DNA of 64,000 bases from an uncultured Alphaproteobacteria bacterium (GCA_937931645.1 CALHAR010000003.1:248001-312000); one strand, 5' to 3'. Shown: positions 17,470-26,047, numbered from the stretch's first letter. Program-made: numbers and translations. The notes: a model not told the origin generated them from the sequence alone.

Positions 17470-18570
17470 CTAACATATGACCTGTCTAGCAAATCTAAGT
17501 ACTTTTAAGTCTTCTTGCTGTTTCACAGCGCGCTCAGCATTTCTTCGCATTTCTTCAAATGATATATCAGGTTTTGGTAACAAATTATCGCTTGCGCCAG
17601 ACGCTTCCCATATTTTCATGAGGTGACTTTGCTCCCTGTCGATTTCAAGCCTTCCAGCAGAATCATAGTCTTCAATAACAGACGATGTCGTATCCAAGCC
17701 CTCTATTATAACAGTATCAGAAAAGTGGCGATGAGCCGCTTCTGGAATATCAGTAAGATCAAGGCCACCCTCACTTAACGGCATAATATTAAGAATATAA
17801 GGAGGAGGGTGCCCTTTTTGTTCAGCCATATCATTGATAGCAGAAGCAAGACTAGTCTCAGAAGGGAGGTTCTGCCTTTTATCTCCAAGAACATGTGACA
17901 ACCCCGTAAGTTGAACTATAATATTTTCTGGTTGCTCCCAGATTTTCTCAGCCATAAAAAAATTACGTACCGCCATACCGCCTGGTTGCTTACCATGAAG
18001 GCTTTGCCCAACCAATTTTGGGAAGTGTACTGAAATAAAGTCATTTGTTGCCGTATCAGATAAGTCAATTCCCCCATCTTGCATCACTGCCATATCGTGA
18101 AAAATAGTTCTTATTTTATCGGTTCCTAAAAAGTCATACTGAAATGCAGTACCATAAGGGGAAAGAGGTGAAAAATTATTTGCATTGGAGTAGACCGCCG
18201 GATGGATATGCGCCGGATATCCGTCATGCGCAATCTCTAAGGCCACCAGAAACTCTGGGGTTATTTTTTGCTTTATCCCATTGATAAGGGCCGTTTGAAA
18301 ACCTTTATGAATGGGGAGATTGTGGGCTTCCCCCACGTTCACTATCAGTTTTTGTCCGTCTTGTAAGTCATTATCTATAATACGCTGAATTTCATTGAGC
18401 GTGGCTGTTAAAGCAGGGCGAAAATCTAATGGGTTTTCACAAACAACATGAAGAGGGTTGTTTTCGGGATCAAAGGTAGGTCGTACCACACTTTGCGCCG
18501 CATTAGCGGGAGGAGGTGTTATTGAGACAGAACTTCTTTCATCACCGCTATATATATTTTCATCAGACAT
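17470..18570 (-). CDS. Hypothetical protein, possible ChaN/TraB-like fold
   Basis: A 366-residue soluble protein without signal peptide or membrane helices. I do not recognise a family with certainty. Two spaced motifs, LIVNVGEAHNLPIHKGF (about residues 74-90) with EIAHDG (about 112-117), and IIVQLTGLSHVLGD (about 217-230), recall the E-x-H and G-x-x-H motifs of the EreA/ChaN/TraB (TIKI-like) superfamily. This is a weak resemblance read by eye. Its N-terminus (about 1-30) is Ser/Pro-rich and likely disordered. It converges on lolD with a 40-base gap, and its upstream side faces the palindromic repeat at 18685. It is an accessory insertion in the conserved lolD-dnaE junction. Confidence 0.7.
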   Translation of the reverse strand: MSDENIYSGDERSSVSITPPPANAAQSVVRPTFDPENNPLHVVCENPLDFRPALTATLNEIQRIIDNDLQDGQKLIVNVGEAHNLPIHKGFQTALINGIKQKITPEFLVALEIAHDGYPAHIHPAVYSNANNFSPLSPYGTAFQYDFLGTDKIRTIFHDMAVMQDGGIDLSDTATNDFISVHFPKLVGQSLHGKQPGGMAVRNFFMAEKIWEQPENIIVQLTGLSHVLGDKRQNLPSETSLASAINDMAEQKGHPPPYILNIMPLSEGGLDLTDIPEAAHRHFSDTVIIEGLDTTSSVIEDYDSAGRLEIDREQSHLMKIWEASGASDNLLPKPDISFEEMRRNAERAVKQQEDLKVLRFARQVIC

Positions 18571-18684
18571 GCAAAATGATATAAAGAAACCCTTACCTTA
18601 TGTCAATGAAAATTTATCATGCCTCATAAGTAAATAAAACAAGAAGAAACAAAAGTTTAACTCCACGTCGCCTATGGTACAACA

Positions 18685-18843
18685 CGTCATTGCGAGCCTA
18701 AATTTATTTAGGCGCGGCAATCCAGAAGTAAATCGATAGATTCCTAGATTGCCGCGTCGCTTTTTATGCTCAGGCGCGTAAACGCGCTACGCTTTTTATG
18801 CTCAGGCGCGTAAACGCGCTACGCAAAGCTCCTCGCAATGACG
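18685..18843. repeat. MITE-like palindromic repeat element upstream of dnaE
   Basis: This element lies in the 402-base gap 18571-18972. It is bounded by perfect 12-bp inverted repeats, CGTCATTGCGAG (18685-18696) and CTCGCAATGACG (18832-18843). Inside, GCGGCAATCCAG pairs with CTAGATTGCCGC (11 of 12). A 32-bp unit with the palindrome GGCGCGTAAACGCGC is present twice in perfect tandem (18759-18790 and 18791-18822). It has no coding capacity, so any mobility would depend on an enzyme encoded elsewhere. The remainder of the gap (18844-18972) holds the dnaE upstream region without a convincing promoter box pair. Confidence 0.85.
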
Positions 18844-18972
18844 TTATATTGGTGGACTTAGAAAATAACCCTGTCAAACAACCCTAAATAGCTCCCTTTA
18901 TAAATGTGGAGATATAGCACCACTTAACTCTATTGAGATGACAAGCTTGAACGTTATTGCTATAAAATCACC

Positions 18973-21900
18973 ATGTCCCAACAACCAACCCAATTTGTAC
19001 ATCTGCACGTGCATTCTGCCTATTCATTGGCGGAAGGGGCGATACGTACGAAGGAGCTGGTAGGGCTTTGCGCGGATGATAAATCACCCGCCGTGGCGGT
19101 AACAGACACAAACAACATGTTTGGCGCGTTGGAATTTGCGCTTGCCGCCCTTGATAAAGGGGTGCAACCCATTAATGGCGCGCAACTAAATGTTGGCGAG
19201 GCTAGACAACAAGTTGTCTTGCTGGTGCAAAATGATGTGGGGTACAAAAACCTATCTAAGGTTATCAGTGATTCCTACATGCATGGTGATTTAAGCAAGG
19301 CTGTCGCGACAAGTTTTGACGCGTTAGCCCAACACTCAGAGGGGTTGATCTGCCTATCTGGTGGCGCGGTAAAAGGATTTCGTGAAGAGAAAGATATTCT
19401 ACGCCTAAAGGAAATATTTGGAGACCGTTTTTATATAGAACTGCAACGACATGGCCCCAACAATACCAGTACACGTGAAGAAGAACAGCATGAAGGCGCG
19501 TTGATTGATTTAGCCTATGCGCATGATATCCCGTTAGTCGCCACAAATAATGCGTATTTTACCGCGCCTGAAATGCACCAAGCGCACGATGCATTACTAT
19601 GTATTGCCGAGGGGCGTTACATTACCGAGGATGATCGCCGTAAAGTCACGCGTGAGCATTACCTGAAAACACCAAAGGAAATGATTGAGTTATTTTCCGA
19701 TATTCCAGAGGCCATCCATAACACTGTTTTAATCGCGCAAAGATGCTCGTTTATTTTAAAAGAGATTGATCCGCTGTTACCACCTTTTGAAACCGCAAGC
19801 GGGCGTGACGAGTTTGAAGAACTGGAAGCCCAAGTGAAAGAGGGGCTGGAGTGGCGGCTCAACACATTTAAAAACTATGCCGAACGTGATGTTTATATGG
19901 AACGTATGGCGTATGAGTTAGACATCATTAAAGGTATGGGGTTTCCTGGTTATTTTTTAATATGTGCCGATTTTATCCAATGGGCAAAAGATCATGATAT
20001 CCCCGTGGGGCCAGGGCGTGGATCTGGTGCGGGGTCTGTGGTGGCGTGGTCATTGAAGATTACTGACCTTGACCCACTTCAATTTAACCTGCTGTTTGAG
20101 CGTTTCTTGAATCCTGAACGTATATCCATGCCTGATTTCGATGTCGATTTTTGTCAAGATCGTCGCGGTGAGGTGATTAACTATGTTCAAGAAAAATATG
20201 GACGTGACCGCGTGGCGCAAATCATTACCTTTGGTAAGTTGCAAGCGCGGGCGGTGGTGCGTGATGTTGGGCGTGTCTTGCAAATGCCTTATGGCTTGGT
20301 AGACCGTATCGCCAAAATGATACCCAATAACCCAGCAAACCCGACAACGTTGCAAGAAGCGTTGGACGCCGATCCAGATTTTAGATTAGAGATTAAAAAA
20401 GATGAAACATCAGAAAAGCTGATTGATATAGCATTGAAGCTGGAGGGGTTATATCGTCATGCCTCAACCCATGCGGCGGGATTGGTGATTGGTGATAGAC
20501 CGTTGCATGAGCTGGTTCCGCTTTACCGTGATGCGCGCTCTGATATGCCTGTGACGCAATTTAACATGAAATATGTTGAGCAAGCGGGCTTAGTGAAGTT
20601 TGATTTCTTGGGGTTAAAGACCCTGACCGTGGTGCAAAAAACCGTTGAATTCATCAAGGAAGAAAAAGACGAAGATATTGATGTTCTAAAAATTCCATTT
20701 GATGATGAAAAGACCTTTTCAATGGTGGCCAAAGGTGATGCGGTTGGTGTGTTCCAATTAGAGAGTGCAGGAATGCGTGACCTTGGGCGGCAAATGAAGC
20801 TGTCTAACTTTGAGCAAATTATAGCGATGGTGGCCTTGTATCGTCCTGGACCAATGGAGAATATTCCACAATATCTAGCATGTCTGAACGGTGAAGAAGA
20901 AAAAGACTTTATGCACCCAAAGCTACAGCCCATTTTGGAAGAAACCTATGGTGTGATGATCTATCAGGAGCAAGTTCTGCAGGCCGCGCAGATTTTGTCG
21001 GGATACTCATTAGGGGCGGCGGATTTACTGCGTAAAGCGATGGGTAAGAAAATCCAAGCTGTTATGGATGCGGAGCGTGAGAAGTTTGTTTCTGGCGCGA
21101 TTGAACATAACCAAATAAGCGAAGAAACGGGTAATCATATCTTTGACCAAATCGCCAAATTTGCGGGCTATGGATTTAACAAAGCGCATTCGGCCTGTTA
21201 CGCCTTTATCGCCTATCAAACCGCATGGCTGAAAGCCAATCACCCTGTTGAATTTATGGCGGCGTCCATGACCCTTGATGCGGGGAACACAGATAAGCTG
21301 AGCGTATTTAAGCAAGAGCTGGACAGAATGGGTATTGAGCTGCTGCCCCCTGACATTAATAAATCTGGCGTTATGTTTCAGGTGGAAGATGGCAAAGTAC
21401 GTTATGCGCTTGCCGCGTTGAAAGGTGTGGGTGAGGGGGCAATGGAAAAAATTGTCGCCGAACGTGATGAAAACGGCGCGTTCAAAGATATGAACGATTT
21501 TATTTCCCGCCTTGATACCAAAGCAATGAATAAACGGCAATTTGATGGGCTTATCTGCGCGGGCGCGTTTGATACGTTCAACCCAAACCGTGCCGAGCTG
21601 TATGGTAATATGGAGATGATGCTGCGTCACGCAGGATCACTGGCCGATGAACGTGAAAGCGGGCAGGTTAGTTTATTTGGTGGCGATGACATGGCAGGCA
21701 GCAAAATGCCTGATTACATTAAATGCGAAAAATGGGACCAGTTAGAAAAGCTCAGTCATGAATTTGGCGCGGTTGGATTTTACCTATCGGCACACCCCTT
21801 GGACGCACGCATGGGACAATTAGAAAAAATGGGCGTAACCCCGTTAAGCCACGTTGCAAAGAAAATCAGCCGTAGCCCATCAGGGCGCGTGAATATGGCG

Positions 21901-22365
21901 GGTATCCTTATCCGCAAGCAAGAACGTGTATCGGCAAAAACGGGAAACAAATTTGCCTTTTTACAACTATCAGATTCAACGGGTGTTTTTGAAATCATGA
22001 TTTTTAGCGAGACCTTGGCACGGAGTAGGGACTTCCTTGTCCCTGGCACAGGGTTGCTTATCCATGCCGATGCGGAAATGAAGGATGAAGAATTACGCTT
22101 TCTTGGGCAGATTATTGAACCCCTTGATGAGGCAATGGCGGGCAAAGTACGGGAATTAAAAATCCATGTCGATGCGAGCGAAACCGTGCAACGTCTGCAT
22201 GATATGCTGAAAGATGCAGGGCAGGGGAATGTTAAAATCCACCTTTACGCGCATTTAGAAGAGCATATCGCCGAGATGGAAATTAAAGGCCGTTATAATA
22301 TCCCACAAGATATGGTCCGTACCTTAGAAAAAACTGCAGGTTTTGTGAAGTATAGTGAAGGTTAA
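18973..22365 (+). CDS. dnaE: DNA polymerase III subunit alpha
   Basis: The 1130-residue replicative polymerase. Domain order: N-terminal PHP domain (FVHLHVHSAYSLAEGAI from residue 8), polymerase core with catalytic aspartates in PDFDVDF (387-393) and FDFLGLK (about 543-549), GPGRGSGAGSVVAW before it, helix-hairpin-helix region (ALKGVGEGAMEKI) and an OB-fold (GRVNMAGILIRKQERV, near residue 973). The PHP metal residues look retained at the start (LHVHS). A QVSLFGG segment (about 897-903) resembles the internal beta-clamp binding motif. Length is close to the alphaproteobacterial norm. Repeats flank the gene on both sides. Confidence 0.97.
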   Translation: MSQQPTQFVHLHVHSAYSLAEGAIRTKELVGLCADDKSPAVAVTDTNNMFGALEFALAALDKGVQPINGAQLNVGEARQQVVLLVQNDVGYKNLSKVISDSYMHGDLSKAVATSFDALAQHSEGLICLSGGAVKGFREEKDILRLKEIFGDRFYIELQRHGPNNTSTREEEQHEGALIDLAYAHDIPLVATNNAYFTAPEMHQAHDALLCIAEGRYITEDDRRKVTREHYLKTPKEMIELFSDIPEAIHNTVLIAQRCSFILKEIDPLLPPFETASGRDEFEELEAQVKEGLEWRLNTFKNYAERDVYMERMAYELDIIKGMGFPGYFLICADFIQWAKDHDIPVGPGRGSGAGSVVAWSLKITDLDPLQFNLLFERFLNPERISMPDFDVDFCQDRRGEVINYVQEKYGRDRVAQIITFGKLQARAVVRDVGRVLQMPYGLVDRIAKMIPNNPANPTTLQEALDADPDFRLEIKKDETSEKLIDIALKLEGLYRHASTHAAGLVIGDRPLHELVPLYRDARSDMPVTQFNMKYVEQAGLVKFDFLGLKTLTVVQKTVEFIKEEKDEDIDVLKIPFDDEKTFSMVAKGDAVGVFQLESAGMRDLGRQMKLSNFEQIIAMVALYRPGPMENIPQYLACLNGEEEKDFMHPKLQPILEETYGVMIYQEQVLQAAQILSGYSLGAADLLRKAMGKKIQAVMDAEREKFVSGAIEHNQISEETGNHIFDQIAKFAGYGFNKAHSACYAFIAYQTAWLKANHPVEFMAASMTLDAGNTDKLSVFKQELDRMGIELLPPDINKSGVMFQVEDGKVRYALAALKGVGEGAMEKIVAERDENGAFKDMNDFISRLDTKAMNKRQFDGLICAGAFDTFNPNRAELYGNMEMMLRHAGSLADERESGQVSLFGGDDMAGSKMPDYIKCEKWDQLEKLSHEFGAVGFYLSAHPLDARMGQLEKMGVTPLSHVAKKISRSPSGRVNMAGILIRKQERVSAKTGNKFAFLQLSDSTGVFEIMIFSETLARSRDFLVPGTGLLIHADAEMKDEELRFLGQIIEPLDEAMAGKVRELKIHVDASETVQRLHDMLKDAGQGNVKIHLYAHLEEHIAEMEIKGRYNIPQDMVRTLEKTAGFVKYSEG

Positions 22366-22382
22366 GGCTCTAAAGAGTAATC

Positions 22383-22473
22383 GTGATTGCGAGAAGCCTT
22401 AGCGAAGTGGCAACCCAGTACAATGTACGGCGTAAATAGATTTCTGGATTGCGTCACTTCGTTCGCAATGACA
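22383..22473. repeat. Second copy of the palindromic repeat, downstream of dnaE
   Basis: An imperfect inverted repeat of about 90 bp. The left arm, GTGATTGCGAG...AGCGAAGTGGCAACCCAG, pairs with the right arm, CTGGATTGCGTCACTTCG...CGCAATGAC. It shares the ATTGCGAG end and the GGCAA-CCAG inner segment with the element at 18685. A TGTAC...GTAC core lies in the loop. As the only hairpin downstream of dnaE, it may also act on the dnaE mRNA 3' end. Confidence 0.8.
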
Positions 22474-22542
22474 GTCTTTGTACTTGCCCTTTAAGCTTGG
22501 CGTAGAGTTAGGTTTAGGTTAACCAGTTTTTTATAGTGACGG

Positions 22543-23214
22543 TTAATTCATTCCACTTGGACCAGGTGGTTTTGGTGCAGTCTTTATTTGAGGAATTAAA
22601 GTTTGCTCTATATAACCACCCATTTGTTTCCAGCCTAATTCCACGAGCTCTGAAACTTGACTAGGAGTTAATTCAAAAGATGTTGGACCAGGCTCGTCGA
22701 TTCCATTAAGTGCAAGCTGTTCATCTATATAATCAGTAATAATTTTCCCTTGCGGGGTATGGATCTGGTTAAAAAAACGACATTCAAAGTAAATATGGGT
22801 TGCTTCCACAGGAAAAAAGACGATGGCATATAGGGGGCGATCCACCCCTCGTTCAAGGCTATCTGTAATATTTTTTATAATTTCTTCGGGGTTTATCGTC
22901 TTAGAAAAGCAGCTCTCAAGGGCTTCTAACAGTGCTAAAGAGGTATGCTCCGCACCTGAATGTACATGACAATTCATTACCGATGCAGGAAGACACTCTC
23001 CATTTGATAATTGAATATCAGGGTGTCCTACAAACCAATCTAGAGGTACATCTTCTGGATATTTCGTTATTTTTTGAAAAATTCTTTTTATTTGCTCGTT
23101 TATATCCGTATCTGAATATTTCTCAAGTAAGTCCCAATCTATATCTTTATCTCTTCGGATAAACTCTTGTTTAGCAAAGAACGTTTTAAAATCATCAACT
23201 TTATATTTTTTCAT
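22543..23214 (-). CDS. Hypothetical cytoplasmic protein
   Basis: A 223-residue soluble protein that I do not recognise. Visible features are an acidic/basic helical N-terminus (MKKYKVDDFKTFFAKQEF), a central WFVGHPDIQLSNGECLPASVMNCHVHSGAEHTS region rich in His and Cys (about residues 61-92), a predicted beta segment RPLYAIVFFPVEATHIYFECRFF (about 125-147) and a Pro-rich tail ending PGPSGMN. No signal peptide or membrane helix. It is AT-rich relative to dnaE and rpsB and lies opposite to both, between two repeat-bearing intergenic regions, which suggests acquired DNA. Confidence 0.65.
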   Translation of the reverse strand: MKKYKVDDFKTFFAKQEFIRRDKDIDWDLLEKYSDTDINEQIKRIFQKITKYPEDVPLDWFVGHPDIQLSNGECLPASVMNCHVHSGAEHTSLALLEALESCFSKTINPEEIIKNITDSLERGVDRPLYAIVFFPVEATHIYFECRFFNQIHTPQGKIITDYIDEQLALNGIDEPGPTSFELTPSQVSELVELGWKQMGGYIEQTLIPQIKTAPKPPGPSGMN

Positions 23215-23528
23215 AATGGCTCTTTATATGAAAACCACAACCCCGTCAACAGTTATGTTAACAATAATATTTCTCTTGCATTTAAAGCCAAAAACCCATA
23301 AAACACCTTTAATTCTGCAATGATGCAGGAAATTCACAGGTAGTTTTCCTTAACCAGTGCTTTTATATTTTTATATAAGCCAAGGGCTACCGAGGATATA
23401 ACTGGAGCTTTTTTGTTTTGGTCTCAGGCGGGCAAGCCCGCTACGAATCTATAACAACAAAGTATAATAAGAACTGCCCGTAACGTATTTACGCGTCTGG
23501 GGGCACTTAAAAAAAGGAAATAAAAACT
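23215..23528 (+). promoter_or_regulatory. Promoter region and leader of rpsB
   Basis: These 314 bases separate the divergent unknown gene from rpsB. A possible promoter is TTGCAT (23276-23281), 17 bp, TAAAAC (23299-23304), which would give an rpsB leader of about 215 nt. The leader holds a palindrome with GCGGGC-AA-GCCCGC (23423-23445, flanked by CTCAG and TACG) that belongs to the same short-repeat family as the units in the 18685 element. A small stem CGTAA/TTACG lies near 23480. The ribosome-binding site is AAAAAGGAAA before the ATG. rpsB leaders are often autoregulatory in other bacteria; the structure here is not one I can assign. Confidence 0.45.
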
Positions 23529-24413
23529 ATGCCTATGCCTACTGTAAAAATGAAAGACCTGCTTGAAGCGGGTGTACACTTTGGTCATCACACACGTCGA
23601 TGGAACCCAAAAATGCAACAATATATCTTTGGTGTGCGTAACGGTATCCACATCATCGACCTACAACAAACAACACCAATGTTAGGTCAATCGCTACAAG
23701 CAATGCGTGATATCGTTGCAAAAGGTGGCCGCGTTCTGTTTGTTGGAACAAAACACCAAGCCAAAGCCAAGATTGCAGAGAGCGCGAAACGTTCAGGTCA
23801 ATATTACGTTAATCACCGTTGGTTAGGTGGTATGATGACAAATTGGAAAACTATTTCAAAGTCTATCAACCGTTTACGCGAAGTTACTGACCTTGTTGCC
23901 AAAGGTGAAGCCACTGGTTTGAAGAAAAAAGAATTACTTATGATGGAACGCGAGCGCAACAAGCTTGAGCTTGCCCTTGGTGGTATCAAGGATATGGGCG
24001 GACAGCCTGATGCGATTTTCGTTATTGATGTGAAGCAAGATGATATCGCCGTTCAAGAAGCCAACAAGCTTGGCATTCCTGTCTTTGGTATCGTGGATAC
24101 AAACGTATCACCAGATGGGGTTGATTACCCAATCCCAGGTAATGATGACGCTTTACGTGCTATCACGCTTTATTGTGACTTGTTCTCTGAAGCTATTCTT
24201 GATGGGTTGCAAGCTGAAATGGCATCTGCGGGTAAAGATGCTGGAGCAGCTGTTCAAGCCCCTAAGGTAACGGTTGCGGCCAAAAAGGCAGAGCCTAAGG
24301 CAGAAGAGCCAGCCGCTAAAACAGAACCTAAAGCCGAAGCCAAGACTGAGGAAAAGCCTGCAGCTGACGCTAAAGCTGAAGAAAAGCCTAAAAAGGCCGC
24401 TTCTGCTGGGTAA
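23529..24413 (+). CDS. rpsB: 30S ribosomal protein S2
   Basis: A 294-residue S2 protein. The body (residues 1 to about 235) is standard: [82 protein letters not shown] and [11 protein letters not shown]. The last 60 residues are a low-complexity Ala/Lys/Glu/Pro extension with repeated AEPKAEE-like units, also seen in some other Alphaproteobacteria, probably disordered and exposed on the 30S surface. First gene of the rpsB-tsf transcript; tsf follows after 152 bases, an unusually long and structured spacer. Confidence 0.97.
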   Translation: MPMPTVKMKDLLEAGVHFGHHTRRWNPKMQQYIFGVRNGIHIIDLQQTTPMLGQSLQAMRDIVAKGGRVLFVGTKHQAKAKIAESAKRSGQYYVNHRWLGGMMTNWKTISKSINRLREVTDLVAKGEATGLKKKELLMMERERNKLELALGGIKDMGGQPDAIFVIDVKQDDIAVQEANKLGIPVFGIVDTNVSPDGVDYPIPGNDDALRAITLYCDLFSEAILDGLQAEMASAGKDAGAAVQAPKVTVAAKKAEPKAEEPAAKTEPKAEAKTEEKPAADAKAEEKPKKAASAG

Positions 24414-24424
24414 CATTTTAACGG

Positions 24425-24535
24425 CCTCAGGCGTGCTGGCGCGCGCTATGGCTATCTTATAAAAAACTGGTCTGCGCCTAATAATGTGCGCTGGCCTTAC
24501 AGAAAACATCCCGTGGCACGTTTACATGCCTGAGG
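24425..24535 (+). promoter_or_regulatory. Long inverted repeat between rpsB and tsf
   Basis: CCTCAGGCGTG (24425-24435) pairs with CATGCCTGAGG (24525-24535), 11 pairs including one G-U, enclosing about 90 nt that hold further G/C-rich pairing such as GGCGCGCGC with GTGCGCTGG. The left arm again contains the CTCAGGCG start of the short palindrome family found in the rpsB leader. In the mRNA it would form a cloverleaf-like structure about 30 nt before the tsf start. There is no T-run, so simple termination is unlikely; RNA processing or differential rpsB/tsf expression is a guess. Confidence 0.5.
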
Positions 24536-24565
24536 GGAAAATTACTAAGGTAAAGGATTAATAAA

Positions 24566-25483
24566 ATGACACAAATAACTGCAAGTATGGTGAAAGAGCT
24601 TCGTGAGAAATCTGGCGCCGGTATGATGGATGCAAAAAAAGCATTAACTGAAATGAATGGTGACATGGAAGCCGCTGTTGATTTCTTACGTAAAAAAGGA
24701 ATGGCCAAAGCCGACAAAAAATCTAGCCGTACAGCGGCAGAAGGCTTAGTCGCTATTATCTCTAAAGGAACGACAGGGGCGGTTGTTGAGGTGAACTCAG
24801 AAACTGACTTTGTTGCCCGTAACGAAAACTTTCAAGAGTTTGTACGTAATATCTCTGAAAAAGCCGCCGATGTTTCTGATAAAGACGCATTGATGAATGC
24901 CGATTATGACGGTAAAAGCGTTGCTGACACATTGACGAACCTAATCGCCACAATTGGTGAAAATATGAGCGTTCGTCGTATGGAAAAACTATCTGTATCA
25001 GATGGTGTTGTTGCTGGTTATGTTCATAATGCCGTTGCAACAAACCTTGGTAAAATTGGTGTTTTGGTGGCTTTGGAGTCAACGGGTGACAAAGCCAAGC
25101 TGGAAGCTCTTGGGAAACAAATTGCAATGCATGTTGCCGCCGCATTCCCACAGTGTCTTGATGCCAGCAGTGCAGACCAAGCCGCTTTAGAGCGTGAGCG
25201 TAACATTATTCGTGAAACAGCTTTGGCCGAAGGGAAGCCTGCGGACATCGTTGAGAAAATGCTTGAAGGCCGTATGAAGAAATACCTGAAGGAAATCTGC
25301 CTGATGGATCAAATCTTTGTCATGGATGGCGAAACAAGCATTGAAAACCTTGTTAAAAATGCCGCCGCAGATGTCGGCGCCCCCGTTGAATTGAAGGCTT
25401 ATGCACGTGTTCAGCTGGGTGAGGGCATTGAAAAAGAAGTCGAAGACTTTGCCGCAGAAGTATCCAAAATGGCGAACGGTTAA
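24566..25483 (+). CDS. tsf: Translation elongation factor Ts
   Basis: A 305-residue guanine nucleotide exchange factor for EF-Tu. The N-terminal UBA-like module with VKELREKSGAGMMDAKKAL (residues 9-27) is followed by the conserved EVNSETDFVARNENF (about 76-90), which contacts EF-Tu, and IAMHVAAAFPQCLD. The start is preceded by GGTAAAGGAT. A strong terminator lies about 70 bases beyond the stop, so tsf ends a transcript, unlike the usual run-on into pyrH. Confidence 0.97.
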   Translation: MTQITASMVKELREKSGAGMMDAKKALTEMNGDMEAAVDFLRKKGMAKADKKSSRTAAEGLVAIISKGTTGAVVEVNSETDFVARNENFQEFVRNISEKAADVSDKDALMNADYDGKSVADTLTNLIATIGENMSVRRMEKLSVSDGVVAGYVHNAVATNLGKIGVLVALESTGDKAKLEALGKQIAMHVAAAFPQCLDASSADQAALERERNIIRETALAEGKPADIVEKMLEGRMKKYLKEICLMDQIFVMDGETSIENLVKNAAADVGAPVELKAYARVQLGEGIEKEVEDFAAEVSKMANG

Positions 25484-25550
25484 GGTTTTTAAGTAATCTC
25501 GAACGTGAAGATACGCTAATACCCTTTCACTTTTTACACTAATTCATTTC

Positions 25551-25578
25551 AAAAAAGCCACTTTACTGTGGCTTTTTT
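25551..25578. terminator. Intrinsic terminator after tsf
   Basis: A perfect stem: AAAAAAGCCAC (25551-25561), loop TTTACT, GTGGCTTTTTT (25568-25578). It has flanking A and T runs and so should work on both strands. It separates rpsB-tsf from the orphan gene and pyrH. Confidence 0.93.
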
Positions 25579-25599
25579 ATTAAAATTTAAAAGCTATTA

Positions 25600-25628
25600 T
25601 TGACATAATGTTTGCTGTCTGGTAAAAA
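25600..25628 (+). promoter_or_regulatory. Promoter of the orphan gene at 25655
   Basis: TTGACA (25600-25605), 17-bp spacer, TAAAAA (25623-25628), ending about 27 bases before the ATG. Together with the terminator just upstream it makes the orphan gene, and perhaps pyrH onward, an independent transcript. Confidence 0.55.
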
Positions 25629-25654
25629 TCAGTACATATAATAAGGAAAATGTT

Positions 25655-26047
25655 ATGATAAAGCCTAAAAAATCAGAGCCTAGAGTTACCTGCGCTTTAA
25701 TTCGCTCAGAAGGTCAATCAACAGCTATCTCCTTACAGCAAATGGTTATATTTTACTCCCCTGATGGAACGTGCTGTCGGGTTGAGCGTCGGGACGTAAC
25801 TAACGGTAACGAGACAACTGGAGGGAAACTTGACCATGTTTCAAATCTTCAAAAGCGTATAACAGGATTTTTTAACAATATAGGAAGCCTGCTTGGAAAC
25901 ACAAACACGTTTAACCTAACACCAGAAGAAGCTGATGAAAAACTGGCGGCATTTGAAGAAAAACACCCAACGTTAGAAGAGCTTAATGGTACCAAGATTA
26001 AACAACCTCCAACTACCTTCAGTGGCGCCACGCTGGTTAATAAATAA
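25655..26047 (+). CDS. Orphan hypothetical protein between tsf and pyrH
   Basis: A 130-residue soluble protein with a good ribosome-binding site (ATAAGGAAAA) and its own promoter. The N-terminal half (KSEPRVTCALIRSEGQSTAISLQQMVIFYSPDG) looks beta-rich. The second half is hydrophilic, with a helical segment NLTPEEADEKLAAFEEKHPTLEELNG (about residues 88-113) and a Pro/Thr-rich end. No signal peptide, membrane helix or catalytic motif. I do not recognise it. It sits where most Alphaproteobacteria have tsf directly followed by pyrH, so it is probably lineage-specific. Confidence 0.65.
   Translation: MIKPKKSEPRVTCALIRSEGQSTAISLQQMVIFYSPDGTCCRVERRDVTNGNETTGGKLDHVSNLQKRITGFFNNIGSLLGNTNTFNLTPEEADEKLAAFEEKHPTLEELNGTKIKQPPTTFSGATLVNK

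Noticed and set aside
25490..25550. Riboswitch downstream of tsf
   Set aside because: Only a short AT-rich stretch before the terminator; no conserved aptamer pattern.
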